Made by a program: the position numbers and the translations under genes. Below, in pieces: positions 11,801-58,007 of a stretch of DNA of 64,000 bases. Source of the DNA: Cristatella mucedo (Eukaryota > Bryozoa > Phylactolaemata > Cristatellidae); assembly GCA_009760855.2 (NCBI GenBank), contig WPIO01000013.1, forward strand, positions 4,823,501 through 4,887,500. The letters run 5' to 3'. How positions within the stretch are numbered: position 1 is the stretch's first letter; the number at the start of each line of letters is the position of its first letter. Under the pieces are notes generated by a model. It saw only the letters and a program-made list of their open reading frames with translations. It was not told the origin of the DNA and did not search any database.

Positions 11801-14800
11801 AACACGAAAGCAAAGAGTGGTTACCAGAGGCAAGGGTTACCTGGCGAGCCGACGTGCACCAAGGCGACGAACAGACCTTTGTTGACGGAGCGGACACGCA
11901 GGCCGACCTTTCCGTCTTTATCTTTGCACAGCTGCACCTCGCGAACTCCCTGCTTGATCTCGGCTCGCCGTATGCCGACGTCGTTGCCGCTGATGGGAGC
12001 CACTTGCATGTGACCGGCAGCAGTCTGCCGCACAGCCACCTGCAAAAAGCAAAGCCGTGGTTGGGGTTAATTAAGGAGGCAATCTTGTATATATAGCCCA
12101 CCGAAACCTGAGAGTCGAGAGAGAGCCGACAAACTCTACTGACGCGATAAAAAATTAGGCTGTTGGATCGGCTGACATCTGCTTTACTTTTGCCCCAGGG
12201 TCACGACCCAGGTCCTCCTCCCAGGTGCTCGCTCCTCCCAGGTGCTGCAAGGGGGGAGGGGTGATCGCAGCCAAGGAGGCTCTTCTGCCGCTACACAAAT
12301 GAGGCTGCTGGATCACCGATTCAGCTGACGTTTATTATTAAATTATTAACATTCAAAATGGAGGCCCGTGCAACAAGGAGATTCAAGGTTACCGCCGACG
12401 GTCATGCACCGACGGTCATGCATCGACGGTCATGCACGGCTACGTATGCATGTGAGGGCGAGTGCAAGAACGAGGAAGATGATGCACGCTGGAGTGCAAA
12501 GGGCAAGCTAGCATACAGGGTGCTACCGAGACACGGCGCATGCTTACGGCCGCATTACTTGCTGATGCGTGCAAATTAAGACGAAGCTTTGGAAAGTTAA
12601 AAACACCAGCGGTAGCTACAATAGAAAATGTCTATAGCACCTTCAGAGAGCTCAATCTGTTTCTATGCACACTACAGGTGTTGGAAAGGTAAAATGTCAG
12701 TTGATTAGTGACAACGAGCACAGTGTCAGCACGCACAAGCACGAAAAGGACAATTCACACGGTACCAACAAATGCTGGGAGGAACAGGTGCATTATTTGA
12801 ACCAGTTTAAAAGTTTCTAGGCTAGCAAACGTTATGACGTCAGTTGGGAGTGAGTTTCAGGCGTTGAGCACACACAAACTGACGTCAATGTCCCCTAAGG
12901 ATTTGACCATGGCTAGCGGCACAACTAAGTGATCTGAGTGAAAAGATCCGGTGGAACGATGCGAAGCCCGATGAGGAAGTATTTCCGATAGGCAGGCCTG
13001 AGCAAGAAAATGCAGGCTACGCCGATCGAAAGACACGTGCCCCTCGTGGGAGCACGAGTGCCCACGGAACGTCAGTTCAAAATCGGTGCAACGCGGCTGC
13101 TTTCAACGTTCACGGAAAACATGCCTAGCTGCCAAGCTCCAAAAATCTGGCTTGGCCAAAGCATCATCACCATAAAAGGACTCACCAAAAAGTAGTTTGC
13201 TGGCCAGGCAGTGTGCTTAGGTTCCATATCTTAGTGCCGAATCTAACAAAACCCCAAGCAGAGTACTTGAGCTTTGAAATCCCACTTGCTTGACTAGCAA
13301 TAACTTCAGGAAGGTACTGTTTCGACGAATGCGGTTTGCTGCTGATGCAGTGACTCTCAGCAGTTTACCAATACCTCCTACAAACCTCAAATCTTTTGGA
13401 GACCGTGCATTTAGTTCGTATGCTCCCAAAGCCTGGAACTCACACCCGACTTGCATCTGAACATCCCCTGACTTGACCACATTTAAAAAGAACTTAAAAA
13501 TGCACCTATTTAGGACAGCATTTAGTGGGTCCCTGTGATTCGTCCTTCACGTGCTTATGCGTGCTGACCCTGTGCATGTCACCCCTAACCATGTTGTTTA
13601 TCAAGCATGATATTACCATTCAATCGCGTTTCACTTTGAAGCAAATGTAAAGTGCCTAGAAAGAGATTGAGTTCTCTGAGGGGGCTTTATCAAGTGTATT
13701 ACTATTTATTATTATCATTAGCCGACTTTTTATTAGTAAAACTCAGGCCTGTGGAATGCGCTACAGCACAAGAGAAAGTGAACAAGCTTGTGGCCTCTAT
13801 GCATGGCCAAGGAGGCCGAAAGCGTGGCCGTAAAAAAGGGAGGTCATAAAAAATTGTGGCAGGACGACGCTGACTAAACGAACAAACAGCAAAATGTGTT
13901 TGTTTTTGAGCTGTCAAATATTTAATCAAGCAGTGCATAAATTTATCATGCCTGACAATCAAAGAAAACCCTCTTACTACACAAGTGAATATACAGACAG
14001 CCCCGGTAGCTGCAGCCATACAGCGAGGACTTTTTGTTTCGCCCTGAATGTACACGAATGCTACTCGCGCCGAGCTACTGCTATCATTGAGCAATCACGG
14101 ATCAGTCCAGCCAATAGGCACTGCGCAAGGCAGAAAGATGCCGATATCAATGCCCATGCAAAAACTGGCCGATGCAAAAAGCCTGAGAATCGGCATGGCC
14201 GGCCATGGAGCCGCACCAGAACGAGGCCGGGGCAGGGCAGCAGCAAGCAGTATGCTCACCTGCTGCTGCTGCTGGCCTGGAGCGGCGGCCACAGGCAAGA
14301 GCGACTGCAGTGGCAGCCCCATGTACTCGTCCAACGAAGGGTACAGCGACGCCGCGTGAACAGACACCACTCCGTAGGCAGGGGCACCGACAACGCCGCC
14401 ACCGCCGGGATACTGGATCGGCTGCATGGCGGCTGCTGCTCCGGCTGCGATCTGATGCTGTGCCTGATGGAAACAAAATGAAACGTGCCACAGTCTAGAA
14501 AGTACTGCCTAGAACCGGCGGCAGCCAGCAGCAATCAGCCAACCAAATATTCGGCTTTCGCAGGAAGCCTGATGGGTCGGGACGAGTGGACGGGGTGTAC
14601 GAACGTATTTAACGCAGCTTGTTAAGTTGTCAACCGACATAGCCAGCAAAAGGCTGAATTAGAAAATCAGCCTCTAACTGCTGTAATTATGTATTAGTTA
14701 ATTTTAATTTGCTTTTAATTATTTATTAGTTAGCTAAGGGCAAGAGTAATGACAACTCTCCCACTTCGATTGATGACTTTCCAAAAAAAGGCACGCACCC

Positions 14801-16254
14801 AGCTCCCCGCATCGAGATTATCGAGTGTGGCGCTGCTACAGTGGCAGTGCAATGCTGCAAAAGCAGTAGCGGGACTCTGCAAATGCAGCAACATGAAGCT
14901 AAATTGATCGGTATCTGCGAGCCCAGGCATGCCAGAATCCTGACAGATGTGCGTAGTTGGCAAAACCAAGCAACATCGAGAACACAAAAGAACGAAGCCC
15001 TCTGCAAGCTACCTTCGATACCAAATCTGAGAACATTGCTACGGCAACGTCTACACGCAGCCTCAGGTCCTTGGAAGAGGGACTTTCTATCCTGAGCGAC
15101 AGCCAGATCTGGAACATAAAGCTAACGAATCAGCCAGCTGCAACAAGAATCCATGCTACAAGAATCCGAGTTCGAACTTTCAAACGAGTGCAAAACATTT
15201 AAGGACTCAGCAGAAACCATTCGTAAGCACGAATAAGACTGGAATAATTTTGTAGTAATAAAAAATCAAGACAAACCAATGGTTTGACAGCAGCTGAGAA
15301 TCATCAGCAAATAATACCAACTAGTGTTGGCCAGCTTCACATAAGACCAACGTGTCACCTCAGCACTTGGAGTACATATTGAACAGGATACGAGCTTGGG
15401 ACACGGCAAAACTGCTCCAATCAATAAGGGAACGATCGTGGGACCTCTAAGGATGCAAATGAATGCATCAAGTTTCCTGTTAGTTGTGAACGGTTGCGAT
15501 AGTGATAGCAGTAAGTCTAGTGGTCACATAGCCAAATCGGTGGCTAGTCGGCTACACAGAAGGATGGTAACACGAGACTAATTTTCGCTGCCTAACGGAA
15601 ATAAGAATGTTGCCAGTATCCTACACTAGCTAGCTGCAATCTGACAGATCGCTCGCTTGAAAATAAGTTTTCGACGCCGGGCCCCTTAGCAAGCGCTAGC
15701 ACACGAATGTAGCAGCCCCTTCCGGAGAAGCTTAAGGTCAACACCTCTGCACGGTCGACGATCACTTCGTCATCCAAGTGCAATCAGCTAATATTGTCCA
15801 TGCAGCCAACTCTGTATCGTGGGTTTGTGGACAACAAAGACGGGATGAACTAAAAAGTAAACAAAGCCCGATGCCTCAATCCGGATGAAAAAGGCGTACC
15901 TGGGCGGGGTATTTCACGTGACAGATTAAGCACAGTTTGCAAACTTCACCAGGGATGGCAAAAGAATCAATGCCTCAGTTCCCACGGTACAGCTGCTTCA
16001 TACGCAATTCTCATCTCGTGGCGCTCTCCAGCTGTCATCCATTGAGGCAACGCAGCTAACCTCGGCGCATCGGAAAATCACGAAGGGTGCCAAGTATCAG
16101 CCAGCATTGCTCGGCTCGTAGGACTAACGCTATCCCAAAAATAGTGGCAACACGAATAAGGCGCTACCCAAAACAAAAGGGGACTGAAGCAAACGCTTAC
16201 TTGCTGCAAATGGTCGACTTTCATGTCCTCGAGGGTTGGGTAGAGCCTCGACAT
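5776..16254 (-). CDS. SDCBP: Syntenin: tandem-PDZ adaptor protein (SDCBP family), six coding exons
   Basis: Coding exons, in transcript order, are 16254-16201, 14463-14260, 12039-11841, 11555-11417, 9708-9445 and 5830-5776. Lengths 54+204+199+139+264+55 sum to 915 bases, giving 304 aa; vertebrate syntenin-1 is about 298 aa. All phases match (0, 0, 1, 0+2, 2). The N-terminus has two LYPxL-type motifs, LYPTL at residues 4-8 and LYPSL at 58-62, which in this family bind ALIX. PDZ1 spans about 119-199 with a KVGLRV carboxylate-binding loop and the block [22 protein letters not shown]2 spans about 203-278 with HIGFVY and [16 protein letters not shown]. The C-terminus [10 protein letters not shown] matches the conserved syntenin tail. 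Syntenin links syndecan tails, PIP2 membranes and ALIX/ESCRT in endosomes and exosomes. It is head-to-head with PHACTR. The exon 5 to 6 intron carries three LINE copies and one SINE. Confidence 0.95.
5968..6078 (-). mobile_element. L2-like LINE 3' tail relic
   Basis: A short ataataataac tail is followed by a decayed match to the LINE 3' end (tttctaggtgccttta instead of tttctaggcgctttaca). Only about 110 bases remain. Confidence 0.5.
6655..7725 (+). mobile_element. L2/CR1-like LINE copy, internally deleted
   Basis: On the plus strand this follows the reverse transcriptase and C-terminal parts of the LINE. It starts near the block equivalent to [10 protein letters not shown], continues to [15 protein letters not shown] and then jumps directly to [20 protein letters not shown], so several hundred bases of the polymerase core are missing. 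It ends with the C-terminal block [20 protein letters not shown], the 3' hairpin region at about 7650-7695 and an attattattctt tail. Frameshifts separate the pieces. Confidence 0.85.
7726..8800 (+). mobile_element. Second L2/CR1-like LINE copy, split by a SINE2
   Basis: A more diverged copy abuts the previous one in the same orientation. It contains the equivalent of the YADDTQLYL region (here read [15 protein letters not shown]), the [18 protein letters not shown] region ([18 protein letters not shown]) and the C-terminal [12 protein letters not shown] region after the SINE interruption. The aspartate-aspartate core is damaged and the frame is broken, so it is inactive. The tail ends near 8790 with gagatagattgg. 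Confidence 0.75.
8282..8428 (-). mobile_element. SINE2 (tRNA-derived), inserted in a LINE
   Basis: On the minus strand the copy has the tRNA-like A-box region (TTTGGTCCAGTGGTTAAGGTGCTCG), a B-box-like block GGGCTCGAGC and a tail with AGGGACTAAGTTCTCTTAGTCGCTATATAAATGAGTTATA. It interrupts the LINE C-terminal coding segment, with LINE sequence resuming near 8440. Confidence 0.75.
8815..9330 (-). mobile_element. Family-B LINE 3' fragment
   Basis: The minus-strand frame at 9288-8902 reads the typical non-LTR C-terminal block with [20 protein letters not shown] and [17 protein letters not shown]. It matches the segment at 32641-33067 and, in the other direction, 60545-61010. It differs from the L2-like family in sequence and lacks the (ATT)n hairpin tail; the 3' end instead has aatgtaatgtat repeats. 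Confidence 0.8.
9445..9708 (-). CDS. SDCBP: Syntenin coding exon 5 (PDZ2)
   Basis: It follows the acceptor TTTCTAG and completes the split arginine codon, then encodes [18 protein letters not shown] and the rest of PDZ2 to [13 protein letters not shown]. The donor is G|GTGAGT at 9444. Without splicing the frame would end one codon later at TGA, so the real C-terminus depends on exon 6. Confidence 0.95.
9985..10118 (-). mobile_element. SINE2 copy in syntenin intron 4
   Basis: Minus-strand match to the SINE2 consensus: the tail block GAGATTTAAGTTCTCTTAGGTCGCTATGCTA, a B-box-like GGCTCGAGC and a decayed A-box region near 10105. It is a diverged copy. Confidence 0.65.
10300..10945 (+). mobile_element. 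L2/CR1-like LINE copy, C-terminal half
   Basis: Plus-strand fragment beginning at the equivalent of [15 protein letters not shown], passing through [18 protein letters not shown] and the block equivalent to [20 protein letters not shown], and ending with a decayed hairpin tail and ttattatcactattatc near 10935. Frames are broken. It lies antisense in syntenin intron 4. Confidence 0.8.
11417..11555 (-). CDS. SDCBP: Syntenin coding exon 4 (end of PDZ1)
   Basis: Acceptor GCGTTGCAG at the 3' splice site completes the split alanine codon. The exon encodes [18 protein letters not shown], then [20 protein letters not shown] and ITMAVRD, and leaves AG (phase 2) before the donor GTGAGG. This is the second half of PDZ1. 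Confidence 0.95.
11841..12039 (-). CDS. SDCBP: Syntenin coding exon 3 (pre-PDZ linker and start of PDZ1)
   Basis: After the acceptor TTTTTGCAG it encodes [18 protein letters not shown], then [20 protein letters not shown] and the PDZ1 loop KVGLRVRSV. It ends in phase 1 before the donor GTAACC. The stretch [13 protein letters not shown] is highly characteristic of syntenin. Confidence 0.95.
12258..12350 (+). mobile_element. SINE1 3' fragment (relic)
   Basis: It resembles the SINE1 3' end: gatcgcagccaaggaggctc, ttctgccgctacacaaatgag and gctgctggatcaccgattcag, followed by a tttattatta tail. The tRNA-like head is missing. Confidence 0.45.
12396..12437. repeat. Three tandem copies of a 14-bp unit
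   Basis: The unit CGACGGTCATGCAC is repeated three times in a row, with one T for C difference in the second copy. It lies in syntenin intron 2. Confidence 0.85.
12700..13005 (-). mobile_element. L2-like LINE relic
   Basis: Decayed minus-strand match to the LINE 3' coding end and 3' untranslated region (cacagtgtcagcacgcac, then gttgggagtgagtttcaggc). It ends near the block equivalent to gatgaggaagtattt seen also at 39850-39880. Confidence 0.6.
13370..13735 (+). mobile_element. L2-like LINE 3' end
   Basis: Plus-strand copy beginning at the equivalent of [17 protein letters not shown], with the C-terminal block to TAFSGSL, the 3' untranslated region (gtgcatgtcacccctaaccat), the hairpin tail near 13645-13690 and a final tattactatttattattat run. 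Confidence 0.85.
14260..14463 (-). CDS. SDCBP: Syntenin coding exon 2 (N-terminal LYPxL region)
   Basis: Acceptor TTTCCATCAG and donor G|GTGAGC bound 68 codons in phase 0. The exon encodes an Ala/Gly-rich low-complexity stretch, a second [11 protein letters not shown] motif as found in the N-terminus of syntenins, and ends in a run of five glutamines. Open frames in other registers here are shadows. Confidence 0.9.
14464..16200 (-). other. Syntenin intron 1 (after the first coding exon)
   Basis: A 1.7-kb intron without recognised LINE or SINE. AT-rich at 14680-14730. Several open frames occur on both strands but none resembles a known family. Confidence 0.6.
16201..16254 (-). CDS. SDCBP: Syntenin coding exon 1
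   Basis: ATG at 16254-16252 opens 18 codons reading [18 protein letters not shown], followed by the donor GTAAGC. The LYPxLEDxKVD start is diagnostic of syntenin, which decides this initiation codon. A 3' splice site (CTCCTTTTGCAG) lies upstream at 16284, so the exon carries a short 5' untranslated leader. Confidence 0.95.
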
Positions 16255-17017
16255 CTTCGTGATTAGTCACAAAGCTTCGTTATCTGCAAAAGGAGAGAAC
16301 GCGGACCACTAGCCTCGAGAATTATTTAGCAGTGGCCCGCGAACGATCTACGCGAGCAGGCCCTACCAGTGTGGCTGCGGCGGCGATGCTGGGCAGCACG
16401 GGGTAAGCAACCTTGCAGCCCGAGCTTCCGGCTGGGACTACGACGAGATGGAGAACTCCCGAACTGTGCCCCCGAGGGCAGATGGCGGCTCGTGCGGGCA
16501 AGCAGCACTCCTCGAAGCGCTTGCGCGCGCCTCAATCGCAGCGGCCGCATTGTGCAGCGGCAGTCGCCGTCGCGCACACGATACCGAAAGCGCTTTACGC
16601 AATCGCAGCAGGTGCACTTCCGTTTCGGGAAGCTCAGGATGGAAAAACTGGCCGAGAAAGACGCCCTCCGGAGAACTAGCGACCTTACCTGCTCGGATAG
16701 TTAAATAATGTAGCGATTTTCTGAGCACAAGCACGGCAACGAACGACGCACACCACACACACACACACTTACTACCTGAACCGCTCGCGCGACGGTCGCT
16801 TAATATGAGGCCGCCAGTGACGCAGTTGTCACGGGGCGCAATGACTAACCAGGTCACATGTACAAGCTTGCGTAGAGATTTCTCAGCAAGCACCCCGGTG
16901 GTTATGCTGAGCAGACTTCCCTGAACCGTAGTAGATGGGCCGAAATTTTTTTATTACTTTGCGTGCTCCATCGCACGTTTTCCGTACAGTCGGAAGCCGG
17001 ATGCGCGGAGGTAAATA
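16255..17017. promoter_or_regulatory. Putative bidirectional promoter between syntenin and PHACTR
   Basis: The start codons of two divergent genes are 763 bp apart. The interval and its flanks, particularly 16320-16620 and 17000-17420, are GC-rich with many CpG dinucleotides, contrasting with the rest of the window. No TATA box is evident for either direction. The layout resembles a CpG-type bidirectional promoter. A short CA repeat lies near 16750-16768. Confidence 0.55.
16284..16688 (-). other. Probable 5'-UTR intron of syntenin
   Basis: On the minus strand an excellent donor CAG|GTAAGG at 16688 and an acceptor TTTTGCAG ending at 16284 would bound a 405-bp GC-rich intron in the 5' untranslated region. 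The first non-coding exon would end at 16689. Inferred from splice signals only. Confidence 0.5.
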
Positions 17018-53154
<36,137 letters not shown>

Positions 53155-54995
53155 AGAGGGAGCCTCGCAAAGTCGTTGCAGCTGGAGCTGGCTAATCCCT
53201 ATCATTTACCCAACGCCTTCGGCGTCAAGGCTGCCTGAAAGGAAGGCTGCACCCGACGGGTACTGGCAGCGGCGGGCTCTGCTGCCGATGGCCTCAGCCC
53301 TGCCGAGTCGTGCGTGTGTGCACATGTGCAGTTCTTCCTAGTCAGCTCTGGGCTCGGCCTGGTTCATGGCCAGCCCAGTCCGTCATTCTATCAGCCAGCA
53401 GCGCTGCTGCTGCTCCCAGGTGCTCTGGCATCGCACGGGTGGTGACATCATCGGCGCCATGCTGCTGTTGCTGGCCTTAGACACCCTTGTCCTTGGCGTT
53501 TGTGTGGGCATTCTCTTGGACAGCTCGTCTCGCAGGCTCATCGTGGCGCCACTGCCGCCGGCCAGTCTGCCGCGGCCCACTGCCGTGCCCAGATCGATCG
53601 CGCCTTCTGCAGAGACTCCGGATGAAGATATGTCAGCCTGATGACAGCCTGATGGTGAGGCAAAGCGTTGCGATCAGAGCCTCTGCTGGTGAGCCGAATC
53701 CGACGCCCTGCCCCGCCCTCACGGGACTGAGAGGACCTGCAGGTCGGCGGTGAGCTGGCAGCTAGCTGGTCACTCGCTTGGCTGGCACGATCAGTGCCCG
53801 GCGTTGCTAGTCGCGAGAAGAATCGCTTGAGCTTCTTCTGCTGCCGCCGGTGCTGCCTCCATCGCCACATCTGCTGCTGATGGCGTCTTTGGCCGTGCGA
53901 GCCGGCGCCTGTGAGCGCATACACGGACGGCATACGGCATACGAGACGTCTGATGCTCGGTCGCGGCTGCGAAGGCAGCAGAGGTTTGTGGGCAGTGGTA
54001 GAGTGGACTAGATTCCTCAAGGTCTAGCTTTCCGCATGTTAGCTGCACCTTGGAAATGCGGGACTTGGATTTAGGAAGGCCGAGACCGATGTGTTGGCTA
54101 CTTTTTGATGTGCAATTTGGACGTTTCTGCAGTGGCATTTGCTGTGCACCCATTGTGGCCTTCCACACTGTGACCTTCCCGCGTGTTGCTCAGGTTTATG
54201 CTGTGAGGGCGCACGTACGGTGGCCGACAGATGCTCGTTGTGCTGCTGAGGGTCCTCGCTCCAAAAACCCATCTCTCTCTGATTCGTCGCTGACAAGCTG
54301 GTTCGGTGGAGTGCTATTCAAGTCTCATCCCCTCCTAACGTGGCCGACAATGCTTGCGGTTGAGCTGTTCTGCCGGGCAGCATTTGCTGGCCTGCAAGCC
54401 GTGGCATGCGGTCGAGTGCTGGGTCAATGCACAGGTTAATAGTCAGCCCAGTTTCTCAACACTCCTGGCCTTGCCAAAGAATGGCTAATATGGTTAATGA
54501 ATAGTACTCATTTTACAACAGATGTACTTCAATGTGTGTCTGTAGCTCACTGCAGGGCAATGCCAGACAGACAGCGCTGGGGGCAACATGGCTGTCACTG
54601 AATTTTACTGTCAACTTGACAGTGACTGTGCCCATTCCTTGAAAACGGCCTTAGACATCAGCTTCAAAGTTTGACGAAGAAGTAGAACTCCGGGACCCAC
54701 TCGGATGCAGGAGTAGCGGTTGGGGATAGAAAGGGATTTGAAACCGGGTGGAGAGCACTAGAAATGGTCGCTTCTACAATAGTCAATAGTTAGAACATTT
54801 AGACGGAAAAACTAAGTCTGTAGGTTACTGACCTGCCATAGTTGAAATCTACCTACTACTTGCAGCTTGCGAGGTCTTCGAGCCATGTGCATCTACATTC
54901 GTACGGTATATGTCCTCGATGTCCGCTCGTCGTTCTTCTTAAGCTCGATGTGCAGTACATGCAAGTATCCCTTGACTTTGAAGTGTCAAAAATAC
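53155..54995. other. PHACTR 3' UTR and downstream region
   Basis: GC-rich to about 54000, then average. Several open frames on both strands lack recognisable homology. No element is recognised. Confidence 0.4.
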
Positions 54996-55112
54996 TATCT
55001 GGTTTAACAGCCTCTTTTGTATAGCGATAGAAGAGCTCTTTCGGCTATCACCACATCTTGCAGTGGCAATCGCCCAACGCGAGCCTTACCCAGTGCACCA
55101 TCGCGTACTTAG
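54996..55112 (-). mobile_element. SINE1 fragment
   Basis: Minus-strand SINE1 pieces: tttaacagcctcttttgtatagcgatagaagagc, ggctatcaccac, then cgcccaacgcg and cttacccagtgcaccatcgcg. The B-box segment is deleted. Confidence 0.75.
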
Positions 55113-57060
55113 TCAAACGCTGTCGTTCTTGCTGCTACTACAGAAGAGGGATGCAAAGGATGGCTATCTGAAACCACGTCTATTGCCGGACCTAGAATTT
55201 CGTTTGTTAACAGCAGCTGATCTCTTGCGTTCGTGGAATCGATGCTGAGGTCAGATCCTCAACGAAAATACCAACCACCAAGCCAAATTTGCTGTAGCCT
55301 AGTCGATCGCCTTCAGATTTAGAGTTAAAAATTAGCCGAGCATACCAAAGGCGTTGAGGCTTAAGACTATTCCTGTAGCAGCTACCTTAAGAGTGTTGCC
55401 TGGTTCAAGTTGATTTAGGTTGGTGATGGCTGAGAGAGGGCAAGCCTTAATTGACGCTACCGTTTTCTAGCGACAGGGCCGAATTTTCTGTGCTGCTAAA
55501 GGGTCCTTCAAGTGTACATTGCTGTTAATCAACTACGTATGCCTCTAAATACTACTAGTGAACGGAGTGAACTATTGCTGTGCCCATTGTCGCCTGCGTT
55601 TCCCGTATCGCGTAGCTACTTGCTTAACTTGAGACTCGGTCTATTTTTAGCCACTGCATGGAGAGTAGCCGGCTGAGGCTCTAGCTAGCAAGGTTGGCGG
55701 TTGTATGGCAAGGCAGCAAATGCCCGAGGTCAAAGGGCTGGAGCCTGAAATCGCCTCGGAATGCCGACATAACCCAGAGTGATTCCGAAAATTATAGTTT
55801 ACCGATAGCCGGTAATATTGAATGAACATAGTATTAAGTCGGACGATGCACCATACATCGGTGGACCTCTATCCACGCTCCATCACGCCGATCAATGAAA
55901 AATATTTACTATTTACTGACTACGCGGTTATCTAAGGCTGCATTTTATCCGCAGCCTTGAATTCTGTGCATTTAGAGCAAATAATTCATTCAAGGTTGGA
56001 TGTCTCAAAAATACTGAAAGTTTGGTCCAACAATTGAATAGTCTTCTAGTCTATCTATCAAAAGACAAGAATATTATATCCTGGATCTAAAGTGTGGACG
56101 ATTTCCAAATAAAAAAGGCATTAAAAAATGATGACGAAAACTATGACAAAACCGAAATCGACATATCTACAAAAGAAATTGCCGATCTCTCCATCATCTG
56201 TGACTTGTGTCCCAACTTTTTGAATCGTAATACAGCAGTGTACAAAATTGCAGCTTGTTGAGCCATACGCTTGTGACTTTTAAACAAGTTCACTTACAGT
56301 ACAGTGTAGCTTTGAGCCTTGTACATTCTATATTTCGGTCGATACTCTACACATCAATTTGAGCTCAGCTCTGCTTAAACACCACTGCAGTAGTTAATAT
56401 CTTATTACGTTTCGATAAATTGTGCTATACGTGTCCGTGACAGCAGAATATAAAGTTCAAAGATGTTTGATGACAAGTGCAGACAAAAGGTAGGCTCTCG
56501 ATTTCAGGTAAGTAATGATCTGTTCACGGGTGACTGCCCCGCCGTAGGATAAGCCCGAGGCATAAAGTCCGGCGGCACTTACGCCCTTGAGTTCGGCATT
56601 TCTGGGCTGAGCGGGAAAGGTTGCATTTTGCCGTATATGGGACGAAATTCAAAGACAAAACTTGCATCCACAGAGACTGCGAGCTGCTACCCGCGACTGA
56701 GCATCCTCGACTACCGAACGCATGGCAGAATAGCATGTCCGTTTCAAAAACCTCATTCCTTCGCGAAATGCCGTTGGCCCGTAACTCAAGTGAAACAAAA
56801 GCCCTTGTCAACTGTCATATTAGCGGCTGGTATAAAAGCAAAAATTACCATGTCTTGTATGGCACCCTTGAAGAGAACCAAATCACGATCCGTGGACTTT
56901 TGAACTCTGGAAGAGAAGCAAGAATTAATAACAAACAAGATAATCACGCTACGGCAAATTCGCAAAAGTACACAATGAGACACTCAAGGCCGCAGATTAG
57001 TAGGAGCCCGTATTAGTAGCATGCACTCAATCGAGCGAAGTCTAGCATTAGTTTCTCGCA
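55113..57060. other. Unannotated intergenic stretch
   Basis: No recognisable gene or known repeat. The 131-codon plus-strand frame at 56621-57016 and its antisense frames have no homology I recognise and no splice or promoter support. Confidence 0.4.
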
Positions 57061-57064
57061 ATCT

Positions 57065-57103
57065 AGCATTATTTTCTACGCAAAGTACGTAGAAAATAAT
57101 GCT
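57065..57103. repeat. Perfect 16-bp inverted repeat, 7-bp loop
   Basis: AGCATTATTTTCTACG at 57065-57080 is exactly complementary to CGTAGAAAATAATGCT at 57088-57103. A partial direct copy (tctagcattagtttctcgcaa) lies just upstream at 57041. Confidence 0.95.
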
Positions 57104-57229
57104 GGTTCGCAAGGGCGTAGGGAAACAGGTTCGTAATTAGCCAAGACTTAAATTTTGTTAAGTCAAGACAAATGATTGACTGAAGACAGTTCAGATTGTG
57201 TGGGGATTCGAAATTAGGGCGAGATCACC

Positions 57230-57520
57230 TAAAGACTTCAATTTAGTTCGAGAAAACTCGGCGATATAGCACACTGGAAGAGCAAGGTGGTTAAATAAGC
57301 ATACTGTTTCAAATCAGTGAAGCGACCTGTAGGCGAGAGAGTGGATCTTTTAAATCTATTTTATGTTTGACAGGGAAAGCTCGGGCAGACATGGTTGTGC
57401 TGTGCAAGCTTCACCGCTGACGACAGACCAGGCGAGCAGCTGAGTTTGCACAAGTTGCATACAATTAAGAGCACAGGCTGGGAGTCCTGAATGAAGGAGT
57501 TGTAGCTATGCGTGTGTGAC
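57230..57520 (-). mobile_element. Older LINE relic
   Basis: Minus-strand similarity to 44150-44330 (gaagcgacctgtaggc, then gatcttttaaatctattttatg, then gctgagtttgcacaagttgc). Only a C-terminal fragment remains. Confidence 0.6.
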
Positions 57521-57684
57521 GTCACAAGTTCGCGAGCTATTTTTTTACCCTCGGGTAGGATTTCGGTGTGCAGATAAAAATGTGGCGAGCTAGCTCCTGG
57601 CTGCCTCTGCTGTCCTGCATTGCCACCAACTTTTGTACATGTGTGAGTAGGTTTGTGTGTCTGCATGCGTGCGTTTGTATTTGT

Positions 57685-57845
57685 TTGGAAGGTACCGCGT
57701 TGTTCAAATCGTACTTGTCCGATCGTATTCAGTCCGTCTCGTGTGGTGGCCAAGTCTTATTCACCAGGCCTGTCAGAGGTGGAGTTTCACAACGGGTCCA
57801 TTCTTGGTCCCTTTAAAATTCTTCATTCATATCGCTGAGCTTCTG
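57685..57845 (+). mobile_element. Reverse transcriptase fragment of another LINE
   Basis: The plus-strand frame reads ALFKSYLSDRIQSVSCGGQV then RGGVSQRVHS with a frame change near ILGPFKILHSY. It is the LINE block YLSxRxQxVxxGxxxS...GVxQGSxLGPxLF. The sequence differs clearly from the L2-like copies, so it is a different subfamily. Confidence 0.65.
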
Positions 57846-58007
57846 GCCAAGTGATTCGGGTTCATGAGATCTGCTATCACTTCTAAGCTTATTATAACCA
57901 GCTGTATTTTGCCGTTTAAACCGTCAAAATCCGCTGCAAGGACCAATAAACTGAATGCTTGCCTTGCAGACATTTGATCGCAGATGCCGAACGATTTTCT
58001 TAAGCTA

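Noticed and set aside
14048-14534. Overlapping frames opposite syntenin exon 2
   Set aside because: Shadows of the GC-rich exon; none resembles a known protein.
56621-57016. 131-codon plus-strand frame
   Set aside because: No recognisable homology, overlapping antisense frames of similar length, and no promoter or splice evidence.
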